Made by a program: the position numbers and the translations under genes. From NCBI GenBank assembly GCA_963854835.1, contig OY978526.1:87658846-87722845 (forward strand): a stretch of DNA of 64,000 nucleotides, in the 5' to 3' direction. The notes beneath the pieces were generated by a model that was not told the origin of the DNA, did not search any database, and saw nothing but the letters and a program-made list of their open reading frames with translations. Of the stretch, positions 34,453 to 46,233 are shown piece by piece; within the stretch, counting starts at the first letter, position 1; each line of letters opens with the position of its first letter. The stretch comes from Megamerina dolium. Its lineage: Eukaryota; Arthropoda; Insecta; Diptera; Megamerinidae.

Positions 34453-37400
34453 TTATGCAAGTAAAAAATCTTTAATAGAATTTCCTGAATTTAAAAGAAT
34501 TGTCTCTGGTGATGTTGGACTTTCCATACGAACCCATTCACGTTTTATTCCGGCATCTTTTCGGGCCGATTGGATAGCATGTTGAATAGCAAAAAGACAA
34601 CATACGGCCAAGCAGCAAGCCGGCTCGCCAGTAGCTTTGGAACCCATAAAACCGGCTGGGTTTGGCGACTTCTGCAACAATTCAATGCGAAAGTCAATGG
34701 GAATATCCTTTATGCCAGGCGGCTTGTAATTCCATGTACGATTTGTTAAAAGTTGTCCAGTTTGCCGATCGTATATCAGATTTTCTGAAAGCCAATAGCC
34801 AAGCAACATAACAAATGAGCCTTCGATTTGCCCAATATCAACATAAGGGCTAAGACTTTCACCGGTATCTTCGAGAATATCAACACGTTTTATTTGATTA
34901 TTGCCCGTTAATATATCAATTTCGATTTCAGTGAGCGCCAAACCATACACCTTGTAGTTTTGCATATCGCCAGCCTTGAAATGATCATTTGCAATTAGAT
35001 TTATTGACTTTTCGTAAGCACTTGCAATAATTGTCTTCCATGTTGCATCTTTCTTCAACGCGTCTTTGATGGGCTTAAGACGCTCGTTCAGAGTATTGCA
35101 AGCTTTTCGCACAGCAAAACAAAGACTTTCGCTGCCAACAGCTCCGCCCGTCACATTGGAATTTGCAGAGCTAATAGTATCACTCGATTCGATTTTAATC
35201 AAATCGAGTGGTATACCTAAAACATAAGCGGCAACTTGGGCTACTTTTGTATTGATGCCTGGAAGAGAAAAATATGAGCTAACGTTAATATTCATTCAAT
35301 ATTCATTGTAGAATTGATCGTACCTTGGCCCATTTCAATGCCGCCGTGTGTAATCACAACTGTGCCATCACCATGATATATTGCGACTGTGGCTGGATAT
35401 TGACCAAAATAAAATATGGGATAGTCCATAATAGCCATACCAAGACCTCTCTTTCGCCAGCGATTTTTTTCATTAAAATCATCAATTTCTTTGCGACGTT
35501 CTCTGTATTCGGTGGTTTTTAAAAATCTCGGCAGTAATTCGGCCATTTTGTTGCCGGGTGTGATATTTGCAAGTCGCACATCAGCAGGATCGGCATTCGC
35601 TTCAAAAGCAATATGTTCGATAATAGTCTCAATCATCGCAATACCTAAAAAATGTTATATGAATGAAATCAAGTACATACAATAAAAATAAATTGTTTAC
35701 CTTCTACACTTCCTGGAGCTCTGCACCATGTAGCGCTGGGTGCATCAGTAAGAACCGCGTTACCCTCCAGTTTTAAAGAACCATCCGCGAATTGATAACA
35801 ATTCTTGGCACATTCTGTAGAATGTATATTAACGGGATTTTCGTTGAAGGTACAACCGGCATCTTGATAGAAGGTATTCTTCAAGCCAACAATTTTACCA
35901 TTTGATTTTGCATGAAACTCATAGTCGGAGCGGCAACCCCAACGTTTGCCATTCGATTCCATCATCGATTCAATAGTCTGCACAAAGCGTGCAGGACGAT
36001 TTAGTTTGAATGCTGCCAAAGCTGCAGCACAAGCCACTTGATTGCCACGTGTGATTTTGCATCCGTACGCTCCACCCAATCGGCGTACCTTTAATTGAAC
36101 CATACTCATCTTCATCTGCAGCATATTTGCAATTACACACTGTGTATGATCCATCCATTGTGTTGCACTCCACACTTGCAATCCATCCTCAAATGGAACC
36201 ACAATTGTTGTTTGTGGTTCCATGGAGAAATGATATTGTGCTCCGATTTCGAATATGCCTTTACCTGAAATATCTGGTGCAGCCGATAATTGTAGCTCTT
36301 TTACGGACGAAGGAGCACACAATAGTATACGACTCTCGTCATTAGCATCAAAAACATCCGCCGTTGTTGGTAGAATTATTTCAGCACCGTTTGAGTACAT
36401 CACCTTGACTTTCGGTACAGCTCGATTTGCAATATCACTTGAAAGAGCAACTAAGACTCCCAAGGGCTGAGCATAGTACTTCACTTTGCCGGAGCAAAAA
36501 ATATCTTCTGCTTCATAGCCCAAGGAAGGCTCACAAAATGTATTAGTTCCGGGTATATCTTTTGCCGAGTAAAACGCCACTACACCGGGAACCTTTAAAG
36601 CTTCGGATGCATCAATTTTCTCGATTGTAGCTCCGACTTTAGTCGCTGTCACAAAGGCACAATACACAGAATTGGACTGGGTGAGAATATCATTCATATA
36701 TGTTGCTTCTCCAGATGATTGTATCATGGCTGATGAAAGAAATGATAAAAGAAAGAAAGAAGTAATAATATTCAAAAGTAGTTATGCCATAAATGTCTAC
36801 CTTCAAGTTTCTCCACGGGCTGCGTGACGGGATAATGTTTCTCAACAGTATCAAAAGTTTGCATACCAGATGACAGTGGTCGTATCAAAATTTCACTACC
36901 ACTTTTGAATTTATCTTTCACTTTAGCTGCTGGCGCTACCATCAGGAGAAACTTATAAAACAGGCCGCAGGCAAGTTTCGTCCGAAATTCTGGTGAAGCG
37001 TCGGGCAAAACTGAATCAGGTACGAGCATTTTTTTCAAATCAATGAATAGTTTTCCTATAGTTTCTTTATCGTATAGGTTTTTGCCTGCCAAAAATTGTT
37101 CGATGGAAGTAGCATGTATGAAATTCGGATTGATACCGCCAAAACATATTCGAGCCGAATTAACCTTCCCAGAAGGAACATCCATGTCGAGCAGGAAAGC
37201 GGCATTTACGTAGGCGTGCGCATTTTGCGCACGTGGCATAATCTGAAAATCGAGCATACCATAGAAATGTGTATTTTGTTCTCTATTTTCTATCGACTTA
37301 CTTTGTAAGAATTGAAAACAAATTTGTTCTTCGGGTATGATTTCAATTCAAAAGCTGTAATAACATTTTTCGCTTTCGATGCATTTTTCAGATATTCCGA

Positions 37401-40400
37401 CAGGGGAAGTGTTTTTTGCTTAGTTGCATCTTCATTAATAACAACTTGAACATCCAAGGCTTCGAACGTAATAAAAATATCCGATGGGAACTCGGAATGA
37501 TCACGCTTAATGGAAATGTTACCAGCAAGAGTTCCACTCTGGAAATATATACAAAGTATCAGATTAATAAACACGTATCTATTTACGTATGAATATAGTA
37601 TTTGCTTATGATTGCTATTCTGATAAGAATCATTTAAAAAGTGCAATAATATATAAAATTACGATTACTGTTGGGCAGTGGTGTAGTCAGAATTTTTGTA
37701 GTGGAAATTTGTGTTTGTAAAAATAAGGACTATGCGATTAATCGTTTGTTAAAAAATGTTGTTTAATCAAAATATTCGATTAATCAAAATATTCGATTAA
37801 TTAATTACTCCATTAATCAAAATTTTGATAAAACAAAATTTTTTAACAAACGATTAATCAAAATTTTGATTAATCAAAATATTCGATTAATCAATTACTC
37901 CATTAATCAAAATTTTGATTAAGTAAATATGAAATTATATGAATAATCATGATTTTGAATATGCAGAAATTAAAATTATTCGATTATTCAGAATTTTCAT
38001 TATTCAGAATAAAATTATTGAAATAAAATGTCATATTAAAAGTATTTATAATATTTTTTCTAATACAAAACAGATAGGTAGCTACGAATATGAGAACGTA
38101 TTTTAAATTTTTATTCCCAAAGAAAATTTCAAGAACAATGAAAACATCAAACTGAAAAATATTTTGATTAATCAAAATTCTGATTAATCGAATAATTTCA
38201 ATTTTAATTAAAAAAATTTGCCCTTGGAGCAAGGACAAACTGCTTGTTCATCAAGTGGACCACGCAAAACCAGACCAAGGTCTGTTAGAGGATATGAGCC
38301 CTACGGCTTATAACTCTGAGGGCCAACCACAAGTATTAAGGGCACTGCGACCATACGAGGTCTTTTCTACCCAAGCCCGTCCACGACACCAAAATCTCCT
38401 CTACCTTTTTAATAAAAGATAGAATTGATCTTGTCGAACTTTTGATGATTGAAGCTGGTGTTGGGAAACTCAGCTGAAAGTCTTTAAGGCGAAATCTGGC
38501 CAAGGCGATGTGGATCGATGTTTCATCCTCCTCCAGACAGAGTCTACACTCCGTGTCAGAGGATAATCTTATTTTGTTGAGGTGGTTCTTTAACCAGTTA
38601 TGTCCTGAGAGATAGCCGGTTGCTAAGACTAATTCTTTCAAAAGCTGTATCAAAACTGATAAGGGTTTTCGCTTGGCGGAGACTTGTCGAATTTGTCCAT
38701 TGTATATGGTATTTATCGTGGTAATGTTTTCCTATTATTGCTTTGGCCGATGCCCAGCTTATACCGCAGAAAGGTTCCGGGCTAGTTCGTCCGTCACTTC
38801 ATTGCCCTCAATTCCATTGTGTCCCGGTACCCACCACAACGTGACCTTATTTTGCATAGAAAGTTTTTGTACGATAAGGAAGCATTCGACGACTAATTTG
38901 TAAGAGAACTCCCATGAGGAGAGAGATTTGATGACAGCTTGGCTGTCTGAGTAAATAAGGATGCGTGCCCCCTTTGAGCCCTTTGGCATACAGGTGACGT
39001 GCACAAAGTTCTATAGCATGCCACGGATATGCGAATATTACCGACCGTATATCCCGGAGCCTATACCTTCGTCTGTCTTCGATCCGTCTGTAAAACAAAC
39101 GCAATTATATTCTGAGGGCATTAAATTGCTCTTTGTTTTCGATTGTTGGTATTTATCCCTCTAATTCCCCCCATGTCTATATCACTGCTGCTGGGTGATG
39201 ATATCACCACATTTTAAAGGTTGGAAATTCCATTATTTTATTGTCGCATTAAAATGCACTTTCATTGTTGTGTAATTTCAGATATAATTAGAGTGTATTA
39301 AAAACAATGGTGGGAATAAAATACTTACATTTCGTACAGGTACATTGGCAATTAAATCGAAATGATGCCATAATTGCTGACAATATTCGAATCCTGGTTT
39401 TTGTGCTGCTTGTGTGAAAATTTCCATTGCCTCGGTAAGACTGATGTTGCCACCGAGTCGAAGTTTGGCATTATCAATGGAATGTTTTTTCAAATCTGGT
39501 ATGGCATTGACATCGATAAAAACTTTGATATTTGTCGAACGTCTGTAAACACCATGAGCAGTATTTCCTGCGACCAACATATATTCTTCGCCATCTTTAA
39601 CTTTGGCAAGCGCATCAAATAATTCAGATAATTTTTTCGGCCAAAACCATTGGATACCGTCATCATATTCTATTGCTGTTAATTCTTGCTTATGACATGT
39701 ACCGGCGCATAGTTGGCCAGTTTTGGGACAGTTTCTGAGACTTAAGTCTTCAATGTCACCTCTGCAATCGTTTGGCACTTCAATATTGCTGTCAATAGCA
39801 AAGGATTTCATAGCGTCCAATATGGGACGATAGCCAGTACAACGACAAATATTACCACCGAAAGAATTTTCCACCTCTTCCATGGTCACTTTACCATCCT
39901 TGGACTCTAGCAGTCCGTACATATTCATGACGAAGCCTGGCGAACAGAAGCCGCATTGAGTTCCATTCAGTTTGGCCAAACGTTTCTGAATGGGATGATA
40001 GCCATTGCGTTTATTGCCAATACCCTCAGACGTTATGATATCCCAATCGGCGCAAGTATTGAGCAAAGTCAAGCACTACATAAACAAAAGATAAAATGCA
40101 TGAGATCAATCGGTAGCATTACTGTTGCATTTGTATAGTTTACAAACCGAATTAACTGCCCAAGTACGCAGTTGTCCACTCGCTGGATGTTGGCCTTTGA
40201 TCACACATATACATGCACCGCATCCTCCTTCCAAACACATAAACTTGGTGGCTGTCAATTGTGCATGTTCTCGTATGAAGGTATTTAAAGTAATGTCCGG
40301 GGGTAGAGTAGACAAATTCACTATAATATATCCATAAAAATAATCATTAATTTATTGGCAGTTTAAAAAAAACTGAATTTAAATACCTGTATAAGGCAAA

Positions 40401-40426
40401 CCATTTATTTTAAAAGTCGTTGTCAT
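34453..40426 (-). CDS. Aldehyde oxidase paralogue b (AOX-b)
   Basis: Same enzyme family and expected reaction as the neighbouring gene downstream on the same strand. Eight exons: 40387-40426, 40148-40320, 39329-40075, 37302-37538, 36801-37242, 35701-36729, 35324-35644 and 34453-35258, joined by GT-AG introns with no frame break, giving about 1264 residues. The 2Fe-2S ligands are at the same positions as in AOX-a (Cys42, 47, 50, 72; 112, 115, 148, 150). The FAD part has LVAGNTAHGVYRR, and RAQNAHAYVNAAF follows. The molybdopterin domain has GGAYGCK where AOX-a has GGGYGGK, WCRAPGSVEG, GQGINTK and catalytic Glu1208 in KATGEPACC. Intron 3 is 1790 bases because of inserted repeats; the others are 56-72 bases. 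A TATA/initiator pair precedes it and AATAAA follows. Substrate is unknown. Confidence 0.93.
37736..37925. repeat. Foldback element in AOX-b intron 3
   Basis: A perfect 21-base inverted repeat (gattaatcgtttgttaaaaaa at 37736-37756, its complement at 37839-37859) encloses AT-rich sequence. The blocks attaatcaaaat and attcgattaat recur many times, and a roughly 60-base segment (attcgattaatcaa to attactccattaatcaaaa) is repeated at about 37785 and 37880. No coding capacity. Confidence 0.75.
38300..39170 (-). mobile_element. RNase H-bearing LINE fragment in AOX-b intron 3
   Basis: Minus-strand blocks in order: a region before 39000 with VIFAYPWHAIELCA, the RNase H core (YSDSQAVIKSLSSW at about 38930, WWVPGHNGIEGNEVTDELA at about 38790), and a C-terminal zinc-knuckle-like part (CRLCLEEDETSIHIA at about 38520; the final Cys is replaced). 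Frameshifts separate the blocks. It lies in the same orientation as the host gene. It belongs to the RNase H group of I/Loa/R1-like LINEs but differs from the copies at 13250 and 25160. Confidence 0.82.
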
Positions 40427-40520
40427 TTTTCTGGAATATATCTCACTTTAGATGAGAAACAAAAAAATCGCTGATAGAAATCTAATATACAATAGCACCT
40501 TCCTCGACTGGCAGACTCAA

Positions 40521-40550
40521 ACTGATGCTGAAAATTGATCGTGTATATAA
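40521..40550 (-). promoter_or_regulatory. Candidate core promoter of AOX-b
   Basis: On the minus strand TTATATA (40550-40544) is followed about 26 bases later by ATCAGT (40526-40521), a match to the insect initiator TCAGT with the start A at 40523. The spacing is right for a TATA/initiator pair and would give a 5' UTR of about 97 bases. Not tested. Confidence 0.5.
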
Positions 40551-40696
40551 TAGAGTTAAACAAAAATGCAGCTAATAATTACTTACAATTTTATTTGAAA
40601 TTGAAAATGACAGTTTGTATTTAAGTAGCAATTACATTTGTGATACGCAAGAGCGGTTGCTTATATGATTGTACATATCTCCGAAAGTATTTAGGT

Positions 40697-41425
40697 ATAT
40701 AAAGGGTGTTTTGAAGCAGTTTTGAATAGAGATAAAATGGTATAGCAGTTATCAAATCTGATAATCCAAAACCCAAGGTTTGCAATTCCATCATGGAAAG
40801 GTTGACACCGCAACAATGCCTGCAAATATTGAAATTATATAACGAAAATCGTGATTCTGTAATCCAAACTCAACGATAGCTACAGCCATTTTATGGTGAA
40901 CATAATTTTTCCTCATTTTTTGGCTCAATGGTTATGTGAACAAGCAAAATTGTCGGATTTGGAATGAAGACAATCCATAAGAAATTCTCCAGACGCCAAT
41001 GGTTCTTTAAAAATGCGCCAGGCAACAACGTAACCGTCAATGGCGATCGCTACAGAGCCATGATAACTGACTATTTGTTTCTGCAATTGCGTGGTATGAA
41101 TATAGAAGAGAATGTGGTTGCAGCAAAATGACGCTATATGCCATAATTCGAACATAACAATCGATTTATTGAAGGAAAATTTTGGCGACAACCTGAACTA
41201 CCTGAACCTGTGAACTATCTTGCAAGAACTTGCAAATTAACGCCCCTGGACGATGGTGGTGATATGTGAAAGTTTATGCTAATAAACCAGCAATATTAAG
41301 CGAACTATTGCCGAGATTAAGCCCGAATTGCTTGAAAAAGTAACCAAAAATTGGATATCCAGATTACTCCAAATTCGCACCAACCGCGGCGGCTATATGC
41401 CCGAAATCATATTCAAACGTGAGAG
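40697..41425 (+). mobile_element. Degenerate Tc1/mariner-superfamily transposon relic
   Basis: The plus strand starts with an aagggtgttttg end-like block and encodes MERLTPQQCLQILKLYNENR (about 40794), then fragments of the central region (QNCRIWNEDNP at about 40950, VNGDRYRAMITDYLFLQL at about 41040) and the C-terminus (IKPELLEKVTKNWISRLLQI, then GGYMPEIIFKR ending at 41415). The blocks are in order but frameshifted and much is deleted. It is related to, but distinct from, the family at 19300 and 32904. The right inverted repeat was not found, because LINE sequence begins at once. Confidence 0.75.
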
Positions 41426-42110
41426 AATGCATACGTAGGAGAACCCGTGGTATCAAAATATGCATTCTCTCGGACAGCCAGGCGGCTCTAAAGTCCCTGG
41501 CAAAATTCTCGTTGTAATCGAGATCTTTTTTTGGGAATATTTTAAACTTCTCAATGCCCTGGCAGCAAAGAGTCCCGTCTCCCTCATATGGGTGCCGGAA
41601 CACGAGGGAAACGAAATAGCCGACTTGCTTGCGCCCTCCTTTGCACTACAGAGCTCTTCTGAGGGATTACAAACAGTTTCATAAACAACTTGATATGTGA
41701 AAGGAAGAAACGGGATTTGGTCGACTACTGAAGAGCCCAAACGAGAATGTGGCAGTCGTAGAGACTTATTGATCCCGCATATGATAGGATGGACGATGTT
41801 CTTAACCTCAGCAGAAATGACATAAAACTCTACATAGAGCTGCTCACTGGGCACTGCAGACTCAATTCCCATATGAAGAAAATAGGTATGGTAGAAAACG
41901 ATACCTATTGACTCTGGCATGAGGAGCAGGAAACATCAGAACATATTCTATGCAATTACCTAGCAGCAGCAAGATGTAGAATTGGTTACCTAGGTAATGG
42001 AATCTTGACTCAAAAACACATAGGTAAAATCAAGCCCACAGAAGTTAAAAGATTTATAAATAGTCTAGAATTGTTTTAGTTTGGCAATAGCCGCAGTGCC
42101 TGAATAAGTA
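41426..42110 (+). mobile_element. RNase H-bearing LINE 3' fragment
   Basis: The plus strand reads CILSDSQAALKSLAKFSL (about 41460), then in another frame SLIWVPEHEGNEIADLL (about 41583), and finally a C-terminal part with LLTGHCRLNSHMKKIG, LWHEEQETSEHILCNY and AARCRIGYLG (41840-41980), ending about 42080. The first zinc-knuckle Cys pair has been lost to a stop (TAT-TGA at 41910). Same general group as the intron fragment at 38300-39170. Confidence 0.8.
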
Positions 42111-42224
42111 ATATATTCAAACATAAAATTGCATAAAATTAACTATCCATGCTAAAAATCCAATTTTTAGATCAGAATATTACATTTTGTATTTTTTTTT
42201 TCTACTGGGTTTTTACTACTGGTT

Positions 42225-42546
42225 GGTGCCGTTGTTCAGTGGTTAGTGTGTTGGCCTTCTGATCTGTATGTCGTGGTTCAATCCCCTGCTGATACATAAA
42301 AAATTTAATATCGAATAGATTTTTCTTTCGAACAATTGGCAATTCTTCCGACAGTAACAACTTGCCATGAAAAAGCTTCTAAAAGAACTCTGTGACAAAG
42401 CTTAGAAAAGTGATGTCGCAAGGGTTCTGCCATTCGGAACCGGCTAAAATAACTAGGTCTCTTCTAATACTGTCCAAAATTTAACACGCACAACAGTAAT
42501 GGAAGAGAAGCTCCTCGTATAAACCCTTCGGGTCTTTAAGTGTCAC
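42225..42546 (+). mobile_element. tRNA-derived SINE, copy 1
   Basis: The head is tRNA-like: a box A-like ttgttcagtgg, then ggccttctgatctgtatgtcg, and a box B ggttcaatccc at 42274-42284. The body has ttttctttcgaac, attcggaaccgg, taatactgtccaaaat, cgcacaacagtaatggaaga and ggtctttaagtgtcac, followed by a T-rich tail. Three more copies share this order (45914-46233 minus, 51068-51405 minus, 53964-54190 plus). SINEs are RNA polymerase III transcripts copied by LINE machinery. Confidence 0.85.
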
Positions 42547-44113
42547 AAATTTATTATTATTTTTTTCCGAAATTTAAAAGTGCTTCACTCTTAAAAAAAA
42601 ACACCCTTTACATTGTATGAATATATGTATATATGTATACCGTAAAGAAGATGTGAATTTAATTGAATAACTAGTTTTACAAACCATCCAAAAGATAACC
42701 AAAAATAACGAACATTTATCTCTCAGTTTCTTTAGTATGCATTAATAATAGCTTTACTTAGTTAGCTTTACTTTAACTCTAAACAATGGGAAAAAAAAGC
42801 TATTTTAATGTGTTAGATAAGGAAAGCAAATATATATTTCATGTAATCGACTATTATTATTATACATCTTTTTTTTTTGTTTATCTTGATTTAAATTTTC
42901 TACACATTCCACACTCGTAAATTATAAAAATGATTATACATCATCAATAATTCATGCATAGCTACATATTTCAGTGTTATATTCATGTATACGAGCATAT
43001 ATGATATTAGTATGAGTACCTAATATAACATAATGGTTTTCTATTAAGCCTATTAGTTCCAGAGAGAGAGTCCAAGGGTAACTCTTGATGGACAATGCTA
43101 AAGTTTAATTTTATCTAATTAAAAAAAAAATTATCTTAGTGGAACTGATTAGCATATGATATAAAATACAATATATAGTTAAAATTCGAATTTTAATTCC
43201 AATTTTTATAATCAAATATATCACAAAATGGTGATCTAAATTACCAATCGTAGGGTAAATTAACCATTTATATAAATACAACTGCATATGTATATACAAA
43301 AAGATTTGTATACACCCATTTGTACATAATTATATAGACACATTCAGAAGTACGTGCACAAATACCCAATAGAAAAAATGTAGAGATCTCTAAATGCAGC
43401 AACACAAAGAAAAAAATATAAAGAAACTAATATTCTTGAATTACTACTCCATTCTCAGAAATAAGTTGCTTCGTTTATTTACTTTTACTGAACATTTTGA
43501 TATCATGATACAATAATAACAAGAGTTGAGTTGAGTTGTTTATTAAATTCTTATCAATAATAAAAATAACAAACACTCATGTGTCATTGTGGCCTCCCTC
43601 AGCTGATGTTAAATTTCTATTATTTCATAATATTGCGAAATGTAACAATTGAAACAATAAATAATCCAGTATAGAGATTTTTCTTAATCTATGCATGCTT
43701 GCTATCATTTTCTGTTGGGTAGTGTGTCATCATTAATTATTTAAGTATGCATGCTTAATTTACAAATTTGGTGTTTATTTGTATTAATATATACATATGT
43801 ACAATAGAACGAACGAAGATGAGATCAAAACAAAATACATATAATAAAATATAATCACTGATTATTAAATTATAAAATAATTATATCTTTCTGGTTGGTG
43901 AGCCAAGCAAGTATACACTAGTAGGTAAATAAATATGTAGATATATTTATATGCAGATGTACTAATTTGAGTTTGCGAAGAAATAGAACAACGGCTATAG
44001 TATAAGTACTTCAATGCTATACACAAGTATACTTCATTTGATAACTATGCGCTATACACTAGTGATTCATATATGGGCATTTCCATAGTCGAGCACGCGA
44101 CATACGTACGCTT
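42547..44113. other. Intergenic AT-rich DNA
   Basis: No gene or recognised repeat. Confidence 0.5.
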
Positions 44114-44117
44114 TTAA

Positions 44118-44839
44118 GGGGGCCCACCTGTCTGAGCGAGGTATTTCGAACGATTTTTCGGGAATTTTCGTTAGGAGAACTAATTCGAAAATAAGAATAA
44201 GTTTTACGTTATTTTGAAGGTTTTTGCTTATATTTCAATAGTACATTTTTCCAATAGTGTAATCCGAAGGCTTGTACTCATTAAGGGCGTTCAAAGTGAC
44301 CCCTTCAAAATGAAATACCGAAATTGTGGGCAAGATTCCGCTCGAACCAGTTATCTAAAACGCAAAAAGTAAAAAAAAAATCTTATTTCTGTTTATATCG
44401 TTGAGGTACTGACGTAGGATTTTGACGAAATTTTAAAAATTGAAGAAATGGCAGTTGTTTTTTTATAAAAATTATTCGTTTTCATGCTTTTTTTCCATAT
44501 AAAAAATGCTGTAAAATTGAAAAAAAAAAAATTCGAAAAACCGCTACGTGGGTACCTTCAGTTATCTGTATTAATGAGTCTGTCAAAATTTCAAGTCAAT
44601 CGGTTAAGTAGATTTTTTTTTAATCCTGCCCACAAAATTCAAAAATATGGTTTCGAGAAAAACGCTTTCAAAGTTTGGAAACACAACAAAACTTTGTATT
44701 ATAGACTCACATTTAATCTGCAATACCAGGACCATAAACTTCCCCTTCCTCATCCTGTAGAAGCTCTCGCTAAAGATGCGAAAAATGTAAAAAAAAAAAA
44801 AAAATCGATTTTTCGAAAATTTTACACAGGTGGACCCCC
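44118..44839. mobile_element. TTAA-flanked inverted-repeat element, 722 bp
   Basis: The sequence gggggcccacctgt begins at 44118 and its complement (one mismatch) ends at 44839. TTAA lies directly outside each end (44114-44117 and 44840-44843). A TTAA target duplication is the hallmark of piggyBac-type transposition, but these termini begin with G runs, so the superfamily call is tentative. The interior has subterminal cgaacgatttttcgggaa and complementary tttttcgaaaattt blocks, A runs and no transposase. Confidence 0.75.
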
Positions 44840-44843
44840 TTAA

Positions 44844-45426
44844 AATGCAACAAAGTAAGGAAAACTTAAAGTTTTTTCCTTCTTATTTTTATTTTTGGAT
44901 AGTACTTCATTATATGTAGTGCAAAAAGTAAGTTCTGGCAATTTGATGTTTACATTATATATAGCACGAGACAAAAAATGGAACTGGTTTCCGACTGCAT
45001 CTAGAAAAATGCAGAAATCTACGAAATGTAACAACATATTTTAAAGAGATTAATTTTAGGTGGAAATAGAATAATGCAGCTTACTTTTGATAGTTTTCAT
45101 GTTAAAATATATCTATGTGTTTTTTTTTAAGCTTAAGTAAAATGTAGCACGCGGCATTTATCACTGGACATATTTTCCATCACGGAAATAATATTATTAT
45201 TATTAGAGGACAAAATGCACTGCGACCAAACGAGGTCTATTGACCAAGGCCTTATGTTCTAAACCACAAATCTTAGGCTTTTTATGAAATTAAGCAATGT
45301 CTGAGGTTTATTGATTATCATGCGACATATTTTTTCATCACGATTATAATGAGGACTAGCTTAAGTAATTTCAACTCTAAATTAATTAACGTGGTAGTAT
45401 TTATTATTTGAGATAATGACATTAAG
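44844..45426. other. Intergenic DNA with a possible LINE 3'-UTR scrap
   Basis: No gene. The block gcactgcgaccaaacgaggtct (45218-45239) resembles gcactgcgaccatacgaggtct at 38342-38363, the 3' end of the intronic LINE, so it may be a fragment of that LINE's 3' end. Confidence 0.4.
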
Positions 45427-45541
45427 GGCCATTTTCACAGTAGCAAGTTAACTCATAGAAAAGAGTTAACTTACAGTTTTCAGTGGCAAAACTCTTAGTT
45501 AACTCTATACTATGAGTTAACTTGCTTCTGTGAAAATGGCC
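45427..45541. mobile_element. 115-bp foldback/MITE-like element
   Basis: Two 32-base arms (45427-45458 and 45510-45541, starting ggccattttcacag) are inverted copies with a single mismatch and leave a loop of about 50 bases. The loop has its own gagttaac/gttaactc repeats. As RNA it would form a long hairpin. No target duplication was identified with confidence. Confidence 0.8.
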
Positions 45542-45913
45542 AGGGGTCTTATCTGCGGCATTTGCTGGTCCGACATATTTTTTATATAAAGCATTAACTT
45601 TAAAAAGTTTTCGCTAAGTCTTTTCTGCTTTTTTAAATGATTGCTTGCAGGTATAGGGTTCACAATTCGCTTTTTCTTTCGCATAATTCTTCTTTTTATC
45701 GCGCAGCTATTTCTGCCTTATTCAATCTTTTTCCTTTTTTTTCTTTCAGCAACTTTTTGTTACCTTTTGCCAGTTTCGATAGCTCTACACTCCGCCTTCT
45801 CGTGCTCTCAGCTGCTTCATTGCGATATTCTTTAAACTTTTCGGGAATTCTTTTAATTTTTTGTAAGTACCGTATTGAAGCTTGTCTTCTAGTCTTAAAA
45901 AAAAAAATAAATA

Positions 45914-46233
45914 TGTGGCACTTAAAGCCCCAAAGGGCTCATTGGCCGAGCTTCTCTTCCATTACTGTTGTGCGTCTTAAATTTAAACAGTATTAGAAGG
46001 GACCTACTTATTTTATCCGGTTCCGAACGGCAGAACACTTGTGACATGGCAAGTTTCTTACTTTTTCATGGCAAGTTGTTACTGTCGGAATAATTGCCAA
46101 TTGCTTGCCGACAGGTGGTTACCATTCGAAAGAAAAATCTTATCGATATTAAATTTGTTATGCATCAGCCGGGGATTGAACCACGACCTACAGATCAGAA
46201 GGCGAACACACTAACCACTAAGCTACGGCACCC
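45914..46233 (-). mobile_element. tRNA-derived SINE, copy 2
   Basis: Inverted relative to the copy at 42225. The complement of gggattgaaccacgac (46167) is box B, and the complement of ccactaagctacgg is box A. All body blocks are present, including gtggcacttaaag at the 3' end. A-rich plus-strand DNA next to it (45897-45909) corresponds to the T-rich SINE tail. Confidence 0.85.

Noticed and set aside
27464..40426. Calling the two enzymes xanthine dehydrogenase
   Set aside because: They share the fold, but the RAQNAHAYVNA block, the missing XDH-type NAD region and RGPGSVEG/RAPGSVEG instead of the RGFGG-type XDH pocket favour aldehyde oxidase.
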